Assembly: GCF_018143015.1 (NCBI RefSeq)
Contig: NC_054741.1
Location: 42,310,092 to 42,374,091, forward strand
Origin: Lytechinus variegatus
Taxonomy: Eukaryota; Echinodermata; Echinoidea; Temnopleuroida; Toxopneustidae
Length of the DNA: 64,000 nt
Direction: 5' to 3'
Part shown: one piece after another, positions 21,821-32,826 of the stretch
How positions within the stretch are numbered: position 1 is the stretch's first letter
Layout of the letters: each line of letters begins with the position of its first letter
Notes under the pieces: model-generated
Databases searched by the model: none
Told to the model about the DNA's origin: nothing
Seen by the model: the letters and a program-made list of their open reading frames with translations, nothing else
Translations under genes and position numbers: made by a program

Positions 21821-22225
21821 TTGATCGCATCAATTTCCAGCTATTTTATGGTTTGATTGAAGCACAGTACAGCGCATGCGCTGCGCGATCGATGACTTTC
21901 ATTCATAAATTCATCGTGCATAAATTATCTCGGCACGAGCAGACGAGTAAGACTCGAAGTGTGATCGAAATAAACTTCAAATTAATGGTGAATAGGCATC
22001 ATAATTACACAATCCTTTTCATTTTGGGGGAAATAAAAATCAAGTAAGTAGTAGTCAAGTTGGATATTATTGTTTCTTTTGATGATTGATTGTGTGAACC
22101 AAACGAATCGGCCGGCCGACGTTTCTTTTTTTTTTTCGATGCACCGATTTTGCAAAATCTGCACCAGCACTCAATTACATCCATCGAACACCGATTTTAA
22201 TATCGATTCGACTCAGGCTCAGTCA

Positions 22226-22458
22226 TAAGAGAGTATTGCATGTAAACTTTAACGTTGACCTGAAAGTGACCTTTGACCTTACCACATGTCCTCTGACTGC
22301 AGCATAACATGCAGGTCCCCTAAGTACATCTACCATCCAAGTTTGGTTGAAAAGTGACTTACGATTGCAGAGTTATTTGCCATAACGTTTGTGATAGACG
22401 GAGGGACGACATTTGGATGCCTAAGTCTTGCCTTTACCCCTGGTGGGGGAGACAAAAA
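22226..22458. repeat. Family B repeat copy
   Basis: Phrases CATAAGAG, GTTGACCTGAAAGTGACC, TGACCTTTGACCTTACC, AACATGCAGGTCCCC and CAAGTTTGGTTGAAAAGTGAC occur, ending in GGACGACATTTGG, then CTGGTGGGGGAGACAAAAA. The same order occurs at 24.8, 47.0, 55.6 and 61.7 kb. The end plan (GGACGAC, then GAGAC before an A-run) resembles families A and D. Confidence 0.7.
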
Positions 22459-22584
22459 GGATTGACATGACCTCATATCATTTCACCATTGACCTCACAA
22501 TTCTCATGGACTTATATGTGGTATTACCCAAGGATCATATGTACCAAGTATGAACATAATTTCTTTAACATTTTCGAACAGACT

Positions 22585-22731
22585 GGGGCCCGTTGCAGAA
22601 AGAGTTGCAATCAATCACAACTCTAAAAATCTTGCGCAACTTGATTTTCAACCAATCAACAGCGCGCATTTGGGACTTGCAATTGATTTTTTTACTTACG
22701 TTTAAACGCAACTCTTTCTGCAACGGGCCCC
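22585..22731. mobile_element. 147-bp MITE with terminal inverted repeat GGGGCCCGTTGCAGAAAGAG
   Basis: About 24 bp at each end are perfect reverse complements (GGGGCCCGTTGCAGAAAGAG at the left, matching the right end at 22708-22731). I see no clear target duplication. The two contradictory frames crossing it are palindrome artefacts. A fragment of family B tail (GCGGACTTTGTTCAGGCAAGAC, degenerate) follows to 22816. Confidence 0.85.
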
Positions 22732-22893
22732 TTGATTGGTTGGGGCCAATGACCAATGACCTAACTCGAAAAGTGACTACTAGGTCTCTGCGGACTTTGT
22801 TCAGGCAAGACAAAAAGAGTTGTCGGACCTAACAACTTGTCGGACAAAAATGTTGATGAAGCACTCTCCTGATGTGTATTTCTATTCTATTAC

Positions 22894-22975
22894 CTGAGGT
22901 GGATAATAAGCCACTTTCTCTCTCTCCTCCAAATGTCTCTTGATACATTCTAGTTTCTTGCTTCTTGACTTCCAT
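22894..22975 (-). CDS. jarid2: JARID2-like gene, exon leading into ARID (partial gene)
   Basis: This 82-nt minus-strand exon is preceded by TTCTTTGTTTTAG and followed by the donor CAG/GTAATA. Its first base completes an Arg codon begun in the upstream exon (24325-24395 ends with AG). Then 27 codons start WKSRSKKLECIKRHLEE and end YYPPQ, phase 0. ECIKRHLEE corresponds to the JARID2 segment ACIKKHLKS between JmjN and the ARID core. It is too short to stand out as an open frame and was identified from splice sites plus protein order. The next exon is about 21 kb downstream at 1772-1897. Confidence 0.85.
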
Positions 22976-23189
22976 CTAAAACAAAGAATATCATTTAAAA
23001 TTGAACATATGTACAATTAGAGAAAGAGAGGGTACAATTGCTGGGTGAGTACAAGGAGTGTCCATTTTGGACCATGCAAGTTTGTTTTATTAATTGCACT
23101 CATTGTTTTTCCCACTTCTAGTTTAAAGCTCTTCTGTGAATATGGGCTAATAAGTTTACACTAGTATAATCAGTATCATCATTATTATT

Positions 23190-24122
23190 AGATACAAGTA
23201 GAAGGCCACTGGCAGTCTCATCTGCATTCCGTGATTCAATGTAGAAGCAGTACTGACATTGAAAACAACCAAGATGAATGATTCTTCACAAAAAAACATC
23301 ATTCTTATGAAAATCAAATACTAAGTTCATTTAATCTAAATAAAATTTGACCTTGATCATGCAACCTGAAACTCATTCAAGACGATCAGTGATATTTGAT
23401 TACCCTTAATAAGTTCAAGTTTTATGAACTAGATCCATCAATCGCTAGAGGGTATTCATTTGTCTCGCAATCTACTATGGTCAACAAGGAAATTCGTGAT
23501 CACTCTCGCAAAAAGTGTTCACTGGCTTTCTAGGAAATTCGTGATCACTCTCGCAAAAAGTGTTCACTGGCTTTCTAGGAAATTCGTGATCACTCTCGCA
23601 AAAAGTGTTCACTAGCTTACAAGTTCACGAGCTTTCGAGTGCCGCTGCAACTCTTTATCAAGTGACAAGGATTGTCCGATATCGTACTCTATTTATACTA
23701 ATCTCCAAGACCATACGCACAAGCGCGAGAACAATAGGTGGGCACTGATCAGTGCCCACTTGTAAGCTAGTGAACACTTTTTGCGAGAGTGATCACGAAT
23801 TTCCTAGAAAGCCAGTGAACACTTTTTGCGAGAGTGATCACGAATTCCTTGTTGACCATAGTAGATTGCGAGACAAATGAATACCCTCTAGCGATTATTT
23901 CAATCCGCAATAATGAACCTATTTAGTATTAGATCCATCAACTTTCAAAGTTATGACATTTAAGAAAAATACGCAAAGTTCACTGATCCTAAATAACTTT
24001 TGACCTTAATCATGTGACCTAAACCTCAGGCAAGACAATTGGTAATACTTGATTATCCTTTTGTCCAAGTTTCATGAACCAGATCCATACTTTCTAAGTT
24101 ATGACATTTCAAAAACTTAAAT
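23190..24122. repeat. Old family A copy split by a foldback element
   Basis: A degraded head (ACAAGTAGAAGGCCACTGGC near 23193) and core units run to about 23440 and resume at 23930 with AGATCCATCAACTTTCAAAG. The copy lies in the 1.35-kb intron between two JARID2-like exons. Confidence 0.6.
23441..23929. mobile_element. Foldback element with 51-bp subrepeats and 11-bp flanking repeat
   Basis: The left arm starts ATCGCTAGAGGGTATTC and holds three near-identical units containing GTGATCACTCTCGCAAAAAG. The right arm holds two such units in reverse and ends at 23895. A 22-bp perfect palindrome centred on TGATCA lies at 23738-23759. TAGATCCATCA flanks the insertion (23430-23440 and 23930-23940), consistent with a 9-11-bp target duplication of Mutator/foldback type. 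Identity between arms is very high, so it is recent. Confidence 0.82.
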
Positions 24123-24324
24123 AGTTAAAAAATCAAATCATTTCATGGAAATTTTGATCCTGAACCTGAAATGCCATTCACTAAATTTCATTGTCTTTTT
24201 CCTTATATGATTAAATTTACTTGCCCATGAGTTATTAATGTATTTTATTATATTTTCTTTGTTGCCATACCAAAATAACACAAAAATATGCAGATTAGGG
24301 CCGAAGCTCACAATAAAGACATAC

Positions 24325-24395
24325 CTGTGCATCAGTCTGTGAATATACTGCACTTCTGTGGTAAACCTTGTATTGGCATGGAGCTTGCATTCAGG
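24325..24395 (-). CDS. jarid2: JARID2-like gene, exon completing JmjN (partial gene)
   Basis: This 71-nt minus-strand exon has an acceptor CTTTATCAAG before CCTGAATGC and a donor CACAG/GTATGT. It starts phase 0, matching the end of the large JmjN exon at 56280, and ends with two bases of an Arg codon that the exon at 22975 completes. The peptide PECKLHANTRFTTEVQYIHR corresponds closely to the JARID2 segment directly after the JmjN core (human [20 protein letters not shown]). The upstream intron, to 56280, is about 32 kb and holds most of the mobile elements in the window. Confidence 0.9.
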
Positions 24396-24765
24396 CTTGA
24401 TAAAGAGAAGTAGGAAAGAAAATGACACAAGGCATGAGCAATATTGTGTCTCACCCACTTGTTAAAATAATTAGAAATATTGCGATCTTCTTTGCCATGC
24501 AACAGAATTGTATTGAAAACTCATTATAAAATATCTTGTAAAGAATGTAATACAAAATGAAATTTGAGGTCCATGAAATGCTTCTCCATTTCACTTTCCT
24601 CTGTACATACTCCAACCCAATTGATATATATGACATTATTGCACTGATATTTTACATGTGTGAAGGTTAAATGTGTTTCTGGGTGTAGATGTATGTAGTG
24701 TCAAAATAAGCTTATTATTCAGAGAAAAAAGAATGAGATACAGAGTTTTTAAAGTTTCGTTGAAA

Positions 24766-24960
24766 AGTGAGACACGGTTGCAGAGTTGTGTGTCATAAGA
24801 GTCTTAGACCTAAACTTTAACGTTTGACATGAAATGACCTGTGACCTTAATGTAACCTCCAAATGCACCTAACATGCAGGTCCCCAAGTACTCCTACAAC
24901 CCAAGTTTGGTTTAAAAAGACTTACGGTTGAAGAGTTATGTCTCATACAGGGGTGATATT
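24766..24960. repeat. Family B repeat fragment
   Basis: Phrases AGACACGGTTGCAGAGTTGTG, ATAAGAGTCTTAGACC, AACATGCAGGTCCCC and CCCAAGTTTGGTTTAAAAAG match family B. The tail is missing. Confidence 0.6.
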
Positions 24961-25296
24961 CACTCTTGTGTGCCCCCCCCCTCCCACAGTAGACATCCCA
25001 TTAGGTAGGGACTTTTGTTAGTTGTGACCACATGAATTGTACATGTACACAAGTATGCTATACTAAGAGAACTTTTACCAGCAGGCATGTAGCCAGGAGG
25101 GGGGCAGTCGCCCCCCCCCCCAACACTCTCAAGTAGAAAAAAAAGGAGAAAAAAAAACGGAAGGAGAAAGGGAACAAATGTATAGCTTTGTTGTCTTTTC
25201 CATTCTTTTTTGGTTAAAAGAATAAAAACCTGAAAGAGACGTTCTTCTCTCTTCATACAAAATTTTGCTTCCGCGTTCCGCGCGGCAAAATATAAA
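24961..25296. other. No gene recognised; C-rich and purine-rich low complexity
   Basis: C-runs occur at about 24967-24976 and 25107-25118. The open frames crossing here end in the neighbouring family A repeat and are rejected. Confidence 0.45.
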
Positions 25297-26564
25297 CAAG
25301 TGGAATGCCTCTGGCCGTCTCACCTGCATCACGCGGTTCAATATAGCAGCAGTGCTGACTTTGCATACTACTCTAACTCGCACAAGATGTTCAGTGATAC
25401 ATGGTTACTCTTATGTCCTCTTTTTATGAACTAGACCAATAAACTTACAGAGATATGATGGTTATTCAACAAAAAACCCCAACATGGCCAAAGTTCATTG
25501 ACCTTACATGACCTTTGACCTTGATCATGTGACCTGAAACTGGAACAGGATGTTCAGTGATACTTGATTACTCTTATGTACAAGTTTCATGAATCAGATC
25601 CATAAACTTTCAAAGTTATGATGGTAATTCAACAGATACACCCAATTCGGCTAAAGTTCATTGACCTTTGACCTTGGACATGTGACCTGAAACACGCACA
25701 GGATGTTCAGTGATACTTGATTACTCTAATGTCCAAGTTTAACGAACTAGACCAATAAACTTTCAAAGTTATGATGGTAATTCAACAGATACCCCCGATT
25801 CGGCTAAAGTTCATTGACCCTTAATGACCTTTGACCTTAATCATGAGACCTGAAACTTGCACAAAATGTTCAGTGATGCTTAATTACTATTATGTCCAAG
25901 TTTCATGAATCAGATCCATAAACTTTCAAAGTTATGATGGGAATTCAACAGATATCCCCAAATCGGCCAAAGTTCATTGACCCTAAATGACCTTTGACCT
26001 TGATCATGTGACCTGAAACTTGCACAAAATGTTCAGTGATGCTTGATTACTATTATGTCCAAGTTTCATGAATCAGATCCATAAACTTTCAAAGTTATGA
26101 TGGGAATTCAACAGATATCCCCAATTCGTCCAAAGTTCATTGACCCTAAATGACCTTTGACCTTGGTCATGTGACGTGAAACTCATGCAGGATGTTCATT
26201 GATACTTGATTAACCTTATGTCCAAGTTTCATGAACTAGGTCCATATATTTTCTAAGTTATGATGACATTTCAAAAACTTAACCTCAGGTTAAGATTTCG
26301 ATGTTGATTCCTCCAACATGGTCTAAGTTCATTGACCCTAAATGACCTTTGACCTTGGTCATGTGACATGAAACTCTACTAGGATGTTCAGTAATACTTG
26401 ATTAACCTTATGGCCAAGTTTTATTAACTAGGTCCATATACTTTCTAAGTTATGATGTCATTTCAAAAACTTAACCTCAGGTTAAGATTTGATGTTGACG
26501 CCGCCGCCGCCGTCGCCGTCGGAAAAGCGGCGCCTATAGTCTCACTTTGCTTCGCAGGTGAGAC
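25297..26564 (-). mobile_element. Family A element, complete
   Basis: CAAGTGGAATGCC head to CGCAGGTGAGAC tail, with six TGACCTTTGACCT motifs. The tail has a long GCC/GTC run followed by AAAAGCGGCG, able to fold back. A-rich sequence lies on both sides (ATATAAA before, AAAAA after). This is the best copy for defining the family. Confidence 0.82.
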
Positions 26565-27163
26565 AAAAATCGAAATTCCCTTTTGTTTCCCACACCATTT
26601 TTCTACTCTGTTTTTCCCCTTCCCGGCTGTGGGAATTGTATATTCTTGCCAGAAATTATAAAATATACATGGGTGTAAAGAGTATGACAAGTATTTTTTC
26701 AAATATTGAATTGACAAAAAAATTTGGCTCTTCTGTTCGGAGCAGGTAAACATTACCATTAATCACCGAGTACCCAAACACTATTTCTTTCTTTTCTCAG
26801 CAAGTTATTTTTGGCTAAGTATCTACTCAAAAGGGGAGGCATTATATTCGTACCGTGATATGCAAAAGTATGTATGATATTATACTTCATTCTATATCGC
26901 TGTACATCCATATCGTGTTTTGCGCCATTGATTTGAAATTTTGAATATCTCTGAAGTTTCTTAATCAAAAGGAAGCGCCTAATATGAGCAAACTTACACA
27001 TTTTTTTTTCAAAATAAATTACAGAGGTTTCTGCGCTTCGCGAGCATGGGAAAGGAAAAATCCCTATTCTAGCTTGCATCATCCCTTTCACATTTTGAGC
27101 TCGTTCTTTTTCTTAATCGAGTTATATATAATCTAAGAAATATCAAATGTGGAACAGGTTAAA
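26565..27163. other. No gene recognised
   Basis: Conflicting short frames on both strands have no recognised domain. A phrase near 27031 (CTGCGCTTCGCGAGC) recalls the small palindromes seen at 6.3 and 30.1 kb. Confidence 0.45.
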
Positions 27164-27651
27164 CAGGGTTCCCACAGAAATTTGAAAACAGAATTCCATG
27201 ACTTTTCCAAGGCTAAATTGCTGCTTTCCATGACTTGCTTTCTGGCACGGTTTCCAAAATCAGACACATTATGATGGCCTCCATAACCTCCCCTCACAGC
27301 CATCCATTCCACCCACTACCTTACTCATGACATGTACATCTACATGTATTATCATTGGTATATGGTCCGTTTCTAACCAGGGTACAGTGCCATTTTTGTA
27401 TCACCAACATCCAGATTCAAAATTGTCTTGAACACAAACTCATGTAATTTCTTGAACTGACAGATTTCCATGAACTATTTCCAAATTTTCAGAGCATAGC
27501 ATGCAGATCTTGTCACAAAAGTGAACTATACAATAGATGTAAATGTCAAATTTTCCAGGCATATTGAAATTAGGATCCTGAATTCAACTTTACTACAAAA
27601 CTTCCACATAAAGTCATGGAATTCTGTTTTCAAATTTCTGGGGGAACCCTG
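27164..27651. mobile_element. hAT-like MITE (488 bp), ends CAGGGTTCCC
   Basis: The terminal inverted repeat starts CAGGGTTCCCACAGAAATTT and extends over about 45 bp (through GAATTCCATGACTT). The right end is GAACCCTG. CAGGG ends are typical of hAT elements. I could not confirm an 8-bp duplication. It encodes no transposase. Confidence 0.75.
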
Positions 27652-28167
27652 AATTATATGACGATAAAACACTTTACATATGTCACACATGAGCCAATTA
27701 TTATGAAAGAGTGACATTTAAGTTTTACAATAAGGTGAAATGAAAAAAAAGGCTAACAAAGACATCCTCATCCTAAAATTCTCAACATAGTGTGGCATTT
27801 CACTCTACATTACAAAAAATGAGGCCATTTGTGATACAACTTGAGGTCACCAGCTAAATTAACAAGTGTATTTCTCTATATGCTCCAAAAATAATGAGGA
27901 TATCTTGAAAATTGGACATTTGATGCGTATTTTGGTATTTCATTAAACTTCATTTTCAAGTAACTTTTCAAGACACATTATTTGATGCTAAAATAGCAAT
28001 TGAAACATCTTGTGTAACTTATTTATTTATCCACATTTTTTTATCCACATTTTATCCACATCGTGCTGCACTCGACCTAGGTGAGGTAAATGGGTACCGG
28101 CAGGAAGTAATTCCTTAAAAAGCTGTGCGCACCAGAATCGGTAGACTAGCTAAGCCGGGGTAATATA
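27652..28167. other. No gene recognised
   Basis: AT-rich intron sequence between two transposons. Nothing assigned. Confidence 0.45.
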
Positions 28168-29142
28168 CAGTGAGTATTAAAAGAGGTTTACACTTTAAAA
28201 GCCCTAAGAATTTAAAAATATACGTGTGGGTAATTTTTTCACATATAATCTTGGGTTTGGGTCTCATCTATACAATGAAAGTAAAAGTTTTGACAGAATG
28301 TTACACTTGAGTGAGCACTGTCCATTTTCGTAAAGCTCGCAGAAATCTGCGCAGAAATGCTCGTTTTAACGCTGTGTCAAGGGGAAAGGGCGAAATCAAA
28401 CTTACCCTGTGAAACATTTCTCATACATTTCCCATTGCACTTTTTGCCAATTGTTATAAATGGATACATTCAAGCGTTTTACCACCCAAATTGGAATTTC
28501 AACACTTAGTAAGCACAACCTTTACCCTTTTTGTACCAGCTTAATCTGAGGACATAACTAAGTCTGAACAAGAGTTTATATCAGACATCTCCAGCATTTT
28601 TCACTAAGTTTTTATTATTTAAAGTGGGTTTACACTTCATTTTTTATTCAATACTTGTTTCTCCACAGTTTTTCCAATCTTGAATCTTAATCCAATGATT
28701 AACAAAAGGAAAATCAAGCCTAAGCCATTTCATGTAAATCATAGCTCAGTGTAACGTAAATATCGTTACGATGGCCTCGATGTATGGGGGAGTGGGGTGG
28801 GGCGCAATGCACTCTTCAAAGTGTTTTGGGCAAGAAAACAAGTTAAAAGGGTAAAAGATATCTTCAAATCAATTTTACTAGCTAAATTCAATGTTTTTGT
28901 CATGATTAAAATCTACTTTTATTCGCATAACTATTTCAAAGTTCTGCGCAAATCATTTTTCACTAACTTCTCAAAAGTAAGCGATGCTCATTCAATTGGA
29001 AATATTTTTCAACTGTTACATCATCATTTGCTTAAATGGATCTTTACCAATGCTAAAATCTGTAAAAATCTTCAGGATATTACAAATGTTTAATTTTACA
29101 GGATTTTTTTTAAGTGTAAACTTTTTTTTTTGATACGCACTG
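28168..29142. mobile_element. Mariner-like non-autonomous transposon, copy 1 (975 bp)
   Basis: The ends are CAGTGAGTATTAAAAGAGG (left, degraded) and the complement of CAGTGCGTATCAAAAAAAA (right), flanked by TA at 28166-28167 and 29143-29144. It is homologous over its length, in opposite orientation, to 32877-33851. The 98-codon frame at 28797-29093 (SILLAKFNVF, KSFFTNFSKV) has a counterpart in copy 2 but resembles no transposase I know. Confidence 0.82.
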
Positions 29143-29144
29143 TA

Positions 29145-29214
29145 GGAGCGCCTTGAGCACCTAGCAAGGTGGATACGTGCGCTATACAAATCCTATATTA
29201 TTATTATTATTATT
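29145..29214 (+). repeat. L2/SINE-type 3' end with (ATT)n tail
   Basis: GGAGCGCCTTGAGCACC through GTGCGCTATACAAATCC followed by (ATT)n is a typical L2-clade 3' end, shared with L2-tailed SINEs. Only this fragment is present, directly against the mariner-like end. Confidence 0.7.
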
Positions 29215-29609
29215 AACTAAAAGATTCAGAACCTTTTGAATGTATTGTGTTCTGATAGCCATGCTGGTAGTGCTTGATCAGTTGTGACTTGACATGTCAA
29301 CTAATTGCCATGAATGTTGAGTAAAATTGTACAAAACAACAACAATTTTATATGAAACACCCTGAGGAAAACAAAACAGAATGTATTCAGACTACATGAC
29401 TGTAGACCACATAACATTGAAAAGCTCTAGAGGCAAGGGACATCACACCCTTTCAGCTTTTCACTGGAAACTATGTCCCAGAAGTTTTGTAGAATTTGGG
29501 ATGTCACAAAACTGGGAAAAATGGAAATTATGAACACCAATTATAATAGCAGAGTATGATAATTAAGTATGAGAGAACTTTGTGAGACACGACAAAACGG
29601 AAAGCTGCC

Positions 29610-29730
29610 AATAGCCATGAGGTAAATGCAATTCCATGACTTTTCCATGACTTTTCACAAATTTTCCAAATTCCCTGACTTTCCAGGACCACAAATTTTT
29701 CCAGGATTTTCCATGACCGCGGGAACCCTG
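29610..29730 (-). mobile_element. hAT-like MITE fragment
   Basis: On the minus strand it starts CAGGGTTCCCGCGGTCATGG and continues through repeated CATGGAAAAT/TTTCC phrases. The other end is lost. Distinct from but related to 27164-27651. Confidence 0.65.
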
Positions 29731-30389
29731 TTAAATTTTCAGAGAATTTTTTTATATTCGCGGGAAGGAATATAGCGCCTATTTCCTTCATGTATAAAGC
29801 CGTCTTCTACTCTGTTTTGCTACTTGATTTAAAGAAATTTAATGAGGATACCCTTTTTACAATCAAATCTGATGTGACTAAGGTAGGCATTATCATTTCT
29901 GTTCTATATTCTTATAAAACTTTTTAAGCTTCCACGCTTTGCACTGTAAGAGGAATTATTTCAAATTCTTCAATCTTTTCCCATTTTGGGGGAGCTCATA
30001 ATTTCTTTCAAAAACAATTTTGTTTTTATCATAGCGAGTCAATATTCAAATTGATAAGGGTACTAGAGACACCTTCTTTTTATTTGAATTTGATAAGATA
30101 AAGAAACTTTGCGCTCTGCGCAAGAGGGGGAGTTTTCCCCCTCCCCGAAAGGGAGCACGCTTCGTGCGCTCTGTATTTACCGCCCCCTCCAAAATTAAAT
30201 CCTGGCTATGCAGTTGTTTACGTGATACCTCGACTTTCGCCTCAACCTGCTCATACCTTCTATAAACCTCTTTCTTTCCTTTAGAGACACTGCAATATTC
30301 TTGTCCTTAGTTCCTTCGCCCCAACAGTCTGATGCTCCATTTCCAGATTGTAGACAGGTCAATATACGACCAAAAGTACCCTTACACGC
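29731..30389. other. No gene recognised; GC-rich palindromic patch near 30110-30190
   Basis: Contains CTCTGCGCAAGAGGGGGAG and GGGAGCACGCTTCGTGCGCT, the same style of small palindromes as 6290-6410. No open frame worth calling. Confidence 0.45.
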
Positions 30390-31095
30390 AACAAATGGTC
30401 TTAAACATTATAACATATTAAAAATCTGCAACCAGGAAAGAGGTAATTTTTAAGATGGCATCCAAGATGGCTGCCATTCACTGAAAATGGATATAAGACA
30501 CTCAACTAGAATTCTATTACGGTTCATATTCCATGGTCTAGGGGTAAATAATTTGTTTATACCGGCTAGATTGAATATAAACACTTCAGGGAAACTGGAA
30601 AATCCAAGACGGTGCCAAAAATGGCTGCCGTAGGCTAAAAATCCACATTTCATCTTATACTTATGTTGGTTTAAATTGGTTTCTATTCAATGGTTTTAAT
30701 GGTAAAGTAGTACATTAAAACAAGCTACAAAGACAGTCACTGGTCCAGTATGTTCAAAATTCAAGATGGCTTCCAAAAGTGTTGCTTTTGCTACTATAAA
30801 AAGAAAATAAAGTAGTCCGCTCAATATCCAGGTATATGATTTTGTGTCGATACCATGGTTACATGGGTCAAATAATGCATTGGGACAAGTTACAAGGAAA
30901 GTCAGTGGTCTAGTATTTCCAAAAGTCCAAAATGGCTTCTGAAAAAATTGATTCTGAAATGGCTACTAATACTTATAGCTAACACAGCTTATTTCATATC
31001 AGCCTGGAAGATGTGATTTCGGTGTCTAAACCACTGGTTTCAAGGGTTAACTAATATATTAGGATAAGTTAGCTTCCAAAAATTGATCTTAAAAT
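30390..31095. repeat. Family E repeat array (YY1-like AAGATGGC motifs)
   Basis: Loosely repeated units carry AAGATGGC(T/A) with GCCATT, GGTCTAGTATTTCC-type and TTACAAGGAAAGTCAGTGG phrases. The same family fills 35264-37207 and 45590-45935. Confidence 0.65.
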
Positions 31096-31218
31096 TTCTG
31101 CTGGTACTTAAAAGGGAATTAAACCTTTGGAACAATGGGCTTCTGTGGAAAGAGAAAATCAAACAATAAGATCAAAGAAAGTTTTAGAAGAATCGGACAA
31201 ATCATGAGAAAGTTATGA
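31096..31218. repeat. Family G fragment
   Basis: AATTAAACCTTTGGAAC, GAAAATCAAACAATAAGATC and GAGAAAGTTATGA recur at about 60850-60965. Confidence 0.55.
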
Positions 31219-32826
31219 CCACTTTCAGTCAACGTTCACTCTAGAAAATAGTCAAACATTGCCATCTAAAGACAACTCTCAATACCCACCAATAGGGCAC
31301 CTTCATTTCCATACGACTGGTGTGGAAAAGCAGTTGAGACAGCTGAATTCATCCAAAGCATGTGGTCCAGATGAAATCCCACTGAGAATCCTGAAACTTG
31401 TATCCCAAAAAATATCTTCTGCCCTCTCTTTCTTGTACCAACAGAGCTACAACTCTGGTGTTACCCTATCACACTGTAGACAAGCGCTTGTTGCCCCAGT
31501 ACACAAGTCAGGTAACAAGAATGAACCTTCACAGTATCGCCCTATTTCACTCACATGTATATGCTGTAAAGTCATGGAGCATGTCGTCCTTAGTCATGTC
31601 TCAAAGCACCTTGCATCTAATATCCTGACAGATGCACAGCATGGATTCCGACAAGGACTTTCCACGGTCACCCAACTAACGTCAGCAATTGATTACTGGA
31701 CCTCTGTCATCCAGAAGCGAGGACAAGTTGATGCTGTCTTTTGGGATTTCCAGAAGGCTTTTGACAGAGTACCTCACCAACGGTTACACTCCAAGCTTCT
31801 GAATTATGGCAAAGTGATACGCTCAACTGGATTATGTCATTCCTTACCAACAGACGACAAGCTGTGGCAGTTGGTGGAACCAAGTCACAATCGAAAAGTG
31901 TCACTTCTGGAGTGCCCCAAGGCTCTGTGATCGGCCCAACTCTCTTTCTATTATTCATACATGACATCCAAGATCAGATAAGGTCAAGTATGAGGCTATT
32001 TGCTGATGACTGTGTAATTTATAGAGAGATTTCCAAAAGTACGGGCCATCACATTCTTCAACAGCATCTCCAGCAACTATCCAATCGGTCTTCAACCTGG
32101 TTGATCAATTTCAATGTGAAGAAGTGTGCAGTTCTATCAATAACTCGAAAACGTGTGCCTGGCTTCTATGATTACTCTCTCTGCAATGATCTTATACCAA
32201 GAGCAAGTGAAGACAAATACCTGGGTGTGACGATCACTGCTGCTGTAGGTTGGAAAAAGCATTGCCAGAACATCAGACACAAAGCAAGTCGTACTTTAGG
32301 ACTTATCCGAAGGACCCTGTCACCATGTACCAAAGAGGTGACAGCCAGAGCCTATACTGCATTGGTCCGTCCACAATTGGAATATGCATCAGAGGCATGG
32401 AACCCGCATTCAGCTACAATTGTTAGCTCAATTGAAAAAGTGCAAAGATCAGCTGCTCGCTTTGTACACGGTGACTACAGGACCTCAGCCCTTGTGTCTG
32501 CGCTCGGATGGGATAGTCTCTATACACGCCGTCTTCTTGCTCAGTGTACCCTCTTCCATAAAATTCATCATCATCTAGTTGCTGTACCTTTTCCTCCTAC
32601 CATTGGTCCTGCCACATATATTGGACAACATGATTACAGCCTTAAATATGCTATGCCGAAAGCAACCACTGATGCGTACAAGTTCTCTTTCTTCCCACGT
32701 ACCGTCAAAATTTGGAATCACCTACCAGGACCTGTTGTAATAGGAACAAACCCAGCTGTATTTAGAGAGGCTGCGCTGCCATTCATCCGCTCAATGCAGC
32801 CTCCTGTTGGGTCTCTTATGCTGTAA
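31219..32826 (+). pseudogene. Jockey/CR1-type LINE reverse transcriptase, one frameshift
   Basis: Two overlapping frames make one RT. The first (to about 31812) has SSKACGPDEIPLRIL, APVHKSGNKNEPSQYRPISL, QHGFRQGLSTVTQL and FWDFQKAFDRVPH. The second, from about 31822, has NWIMSFLTNRRQ, SGVPQGSVIGPTLFL, MRLFADDCVIY (catalytic FADD at 31999-32010), EDKYLGVTI, the RT tail ARAYTALVRPQLEYASEAWN and a C-terminal KIWNHLPGPVV, ending at a stop at 32824-32826. A single frameshift near 31815 and loss of the endonuclease make it inactive. It is the least decayed LINE in the window. Confidence 0.9.
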
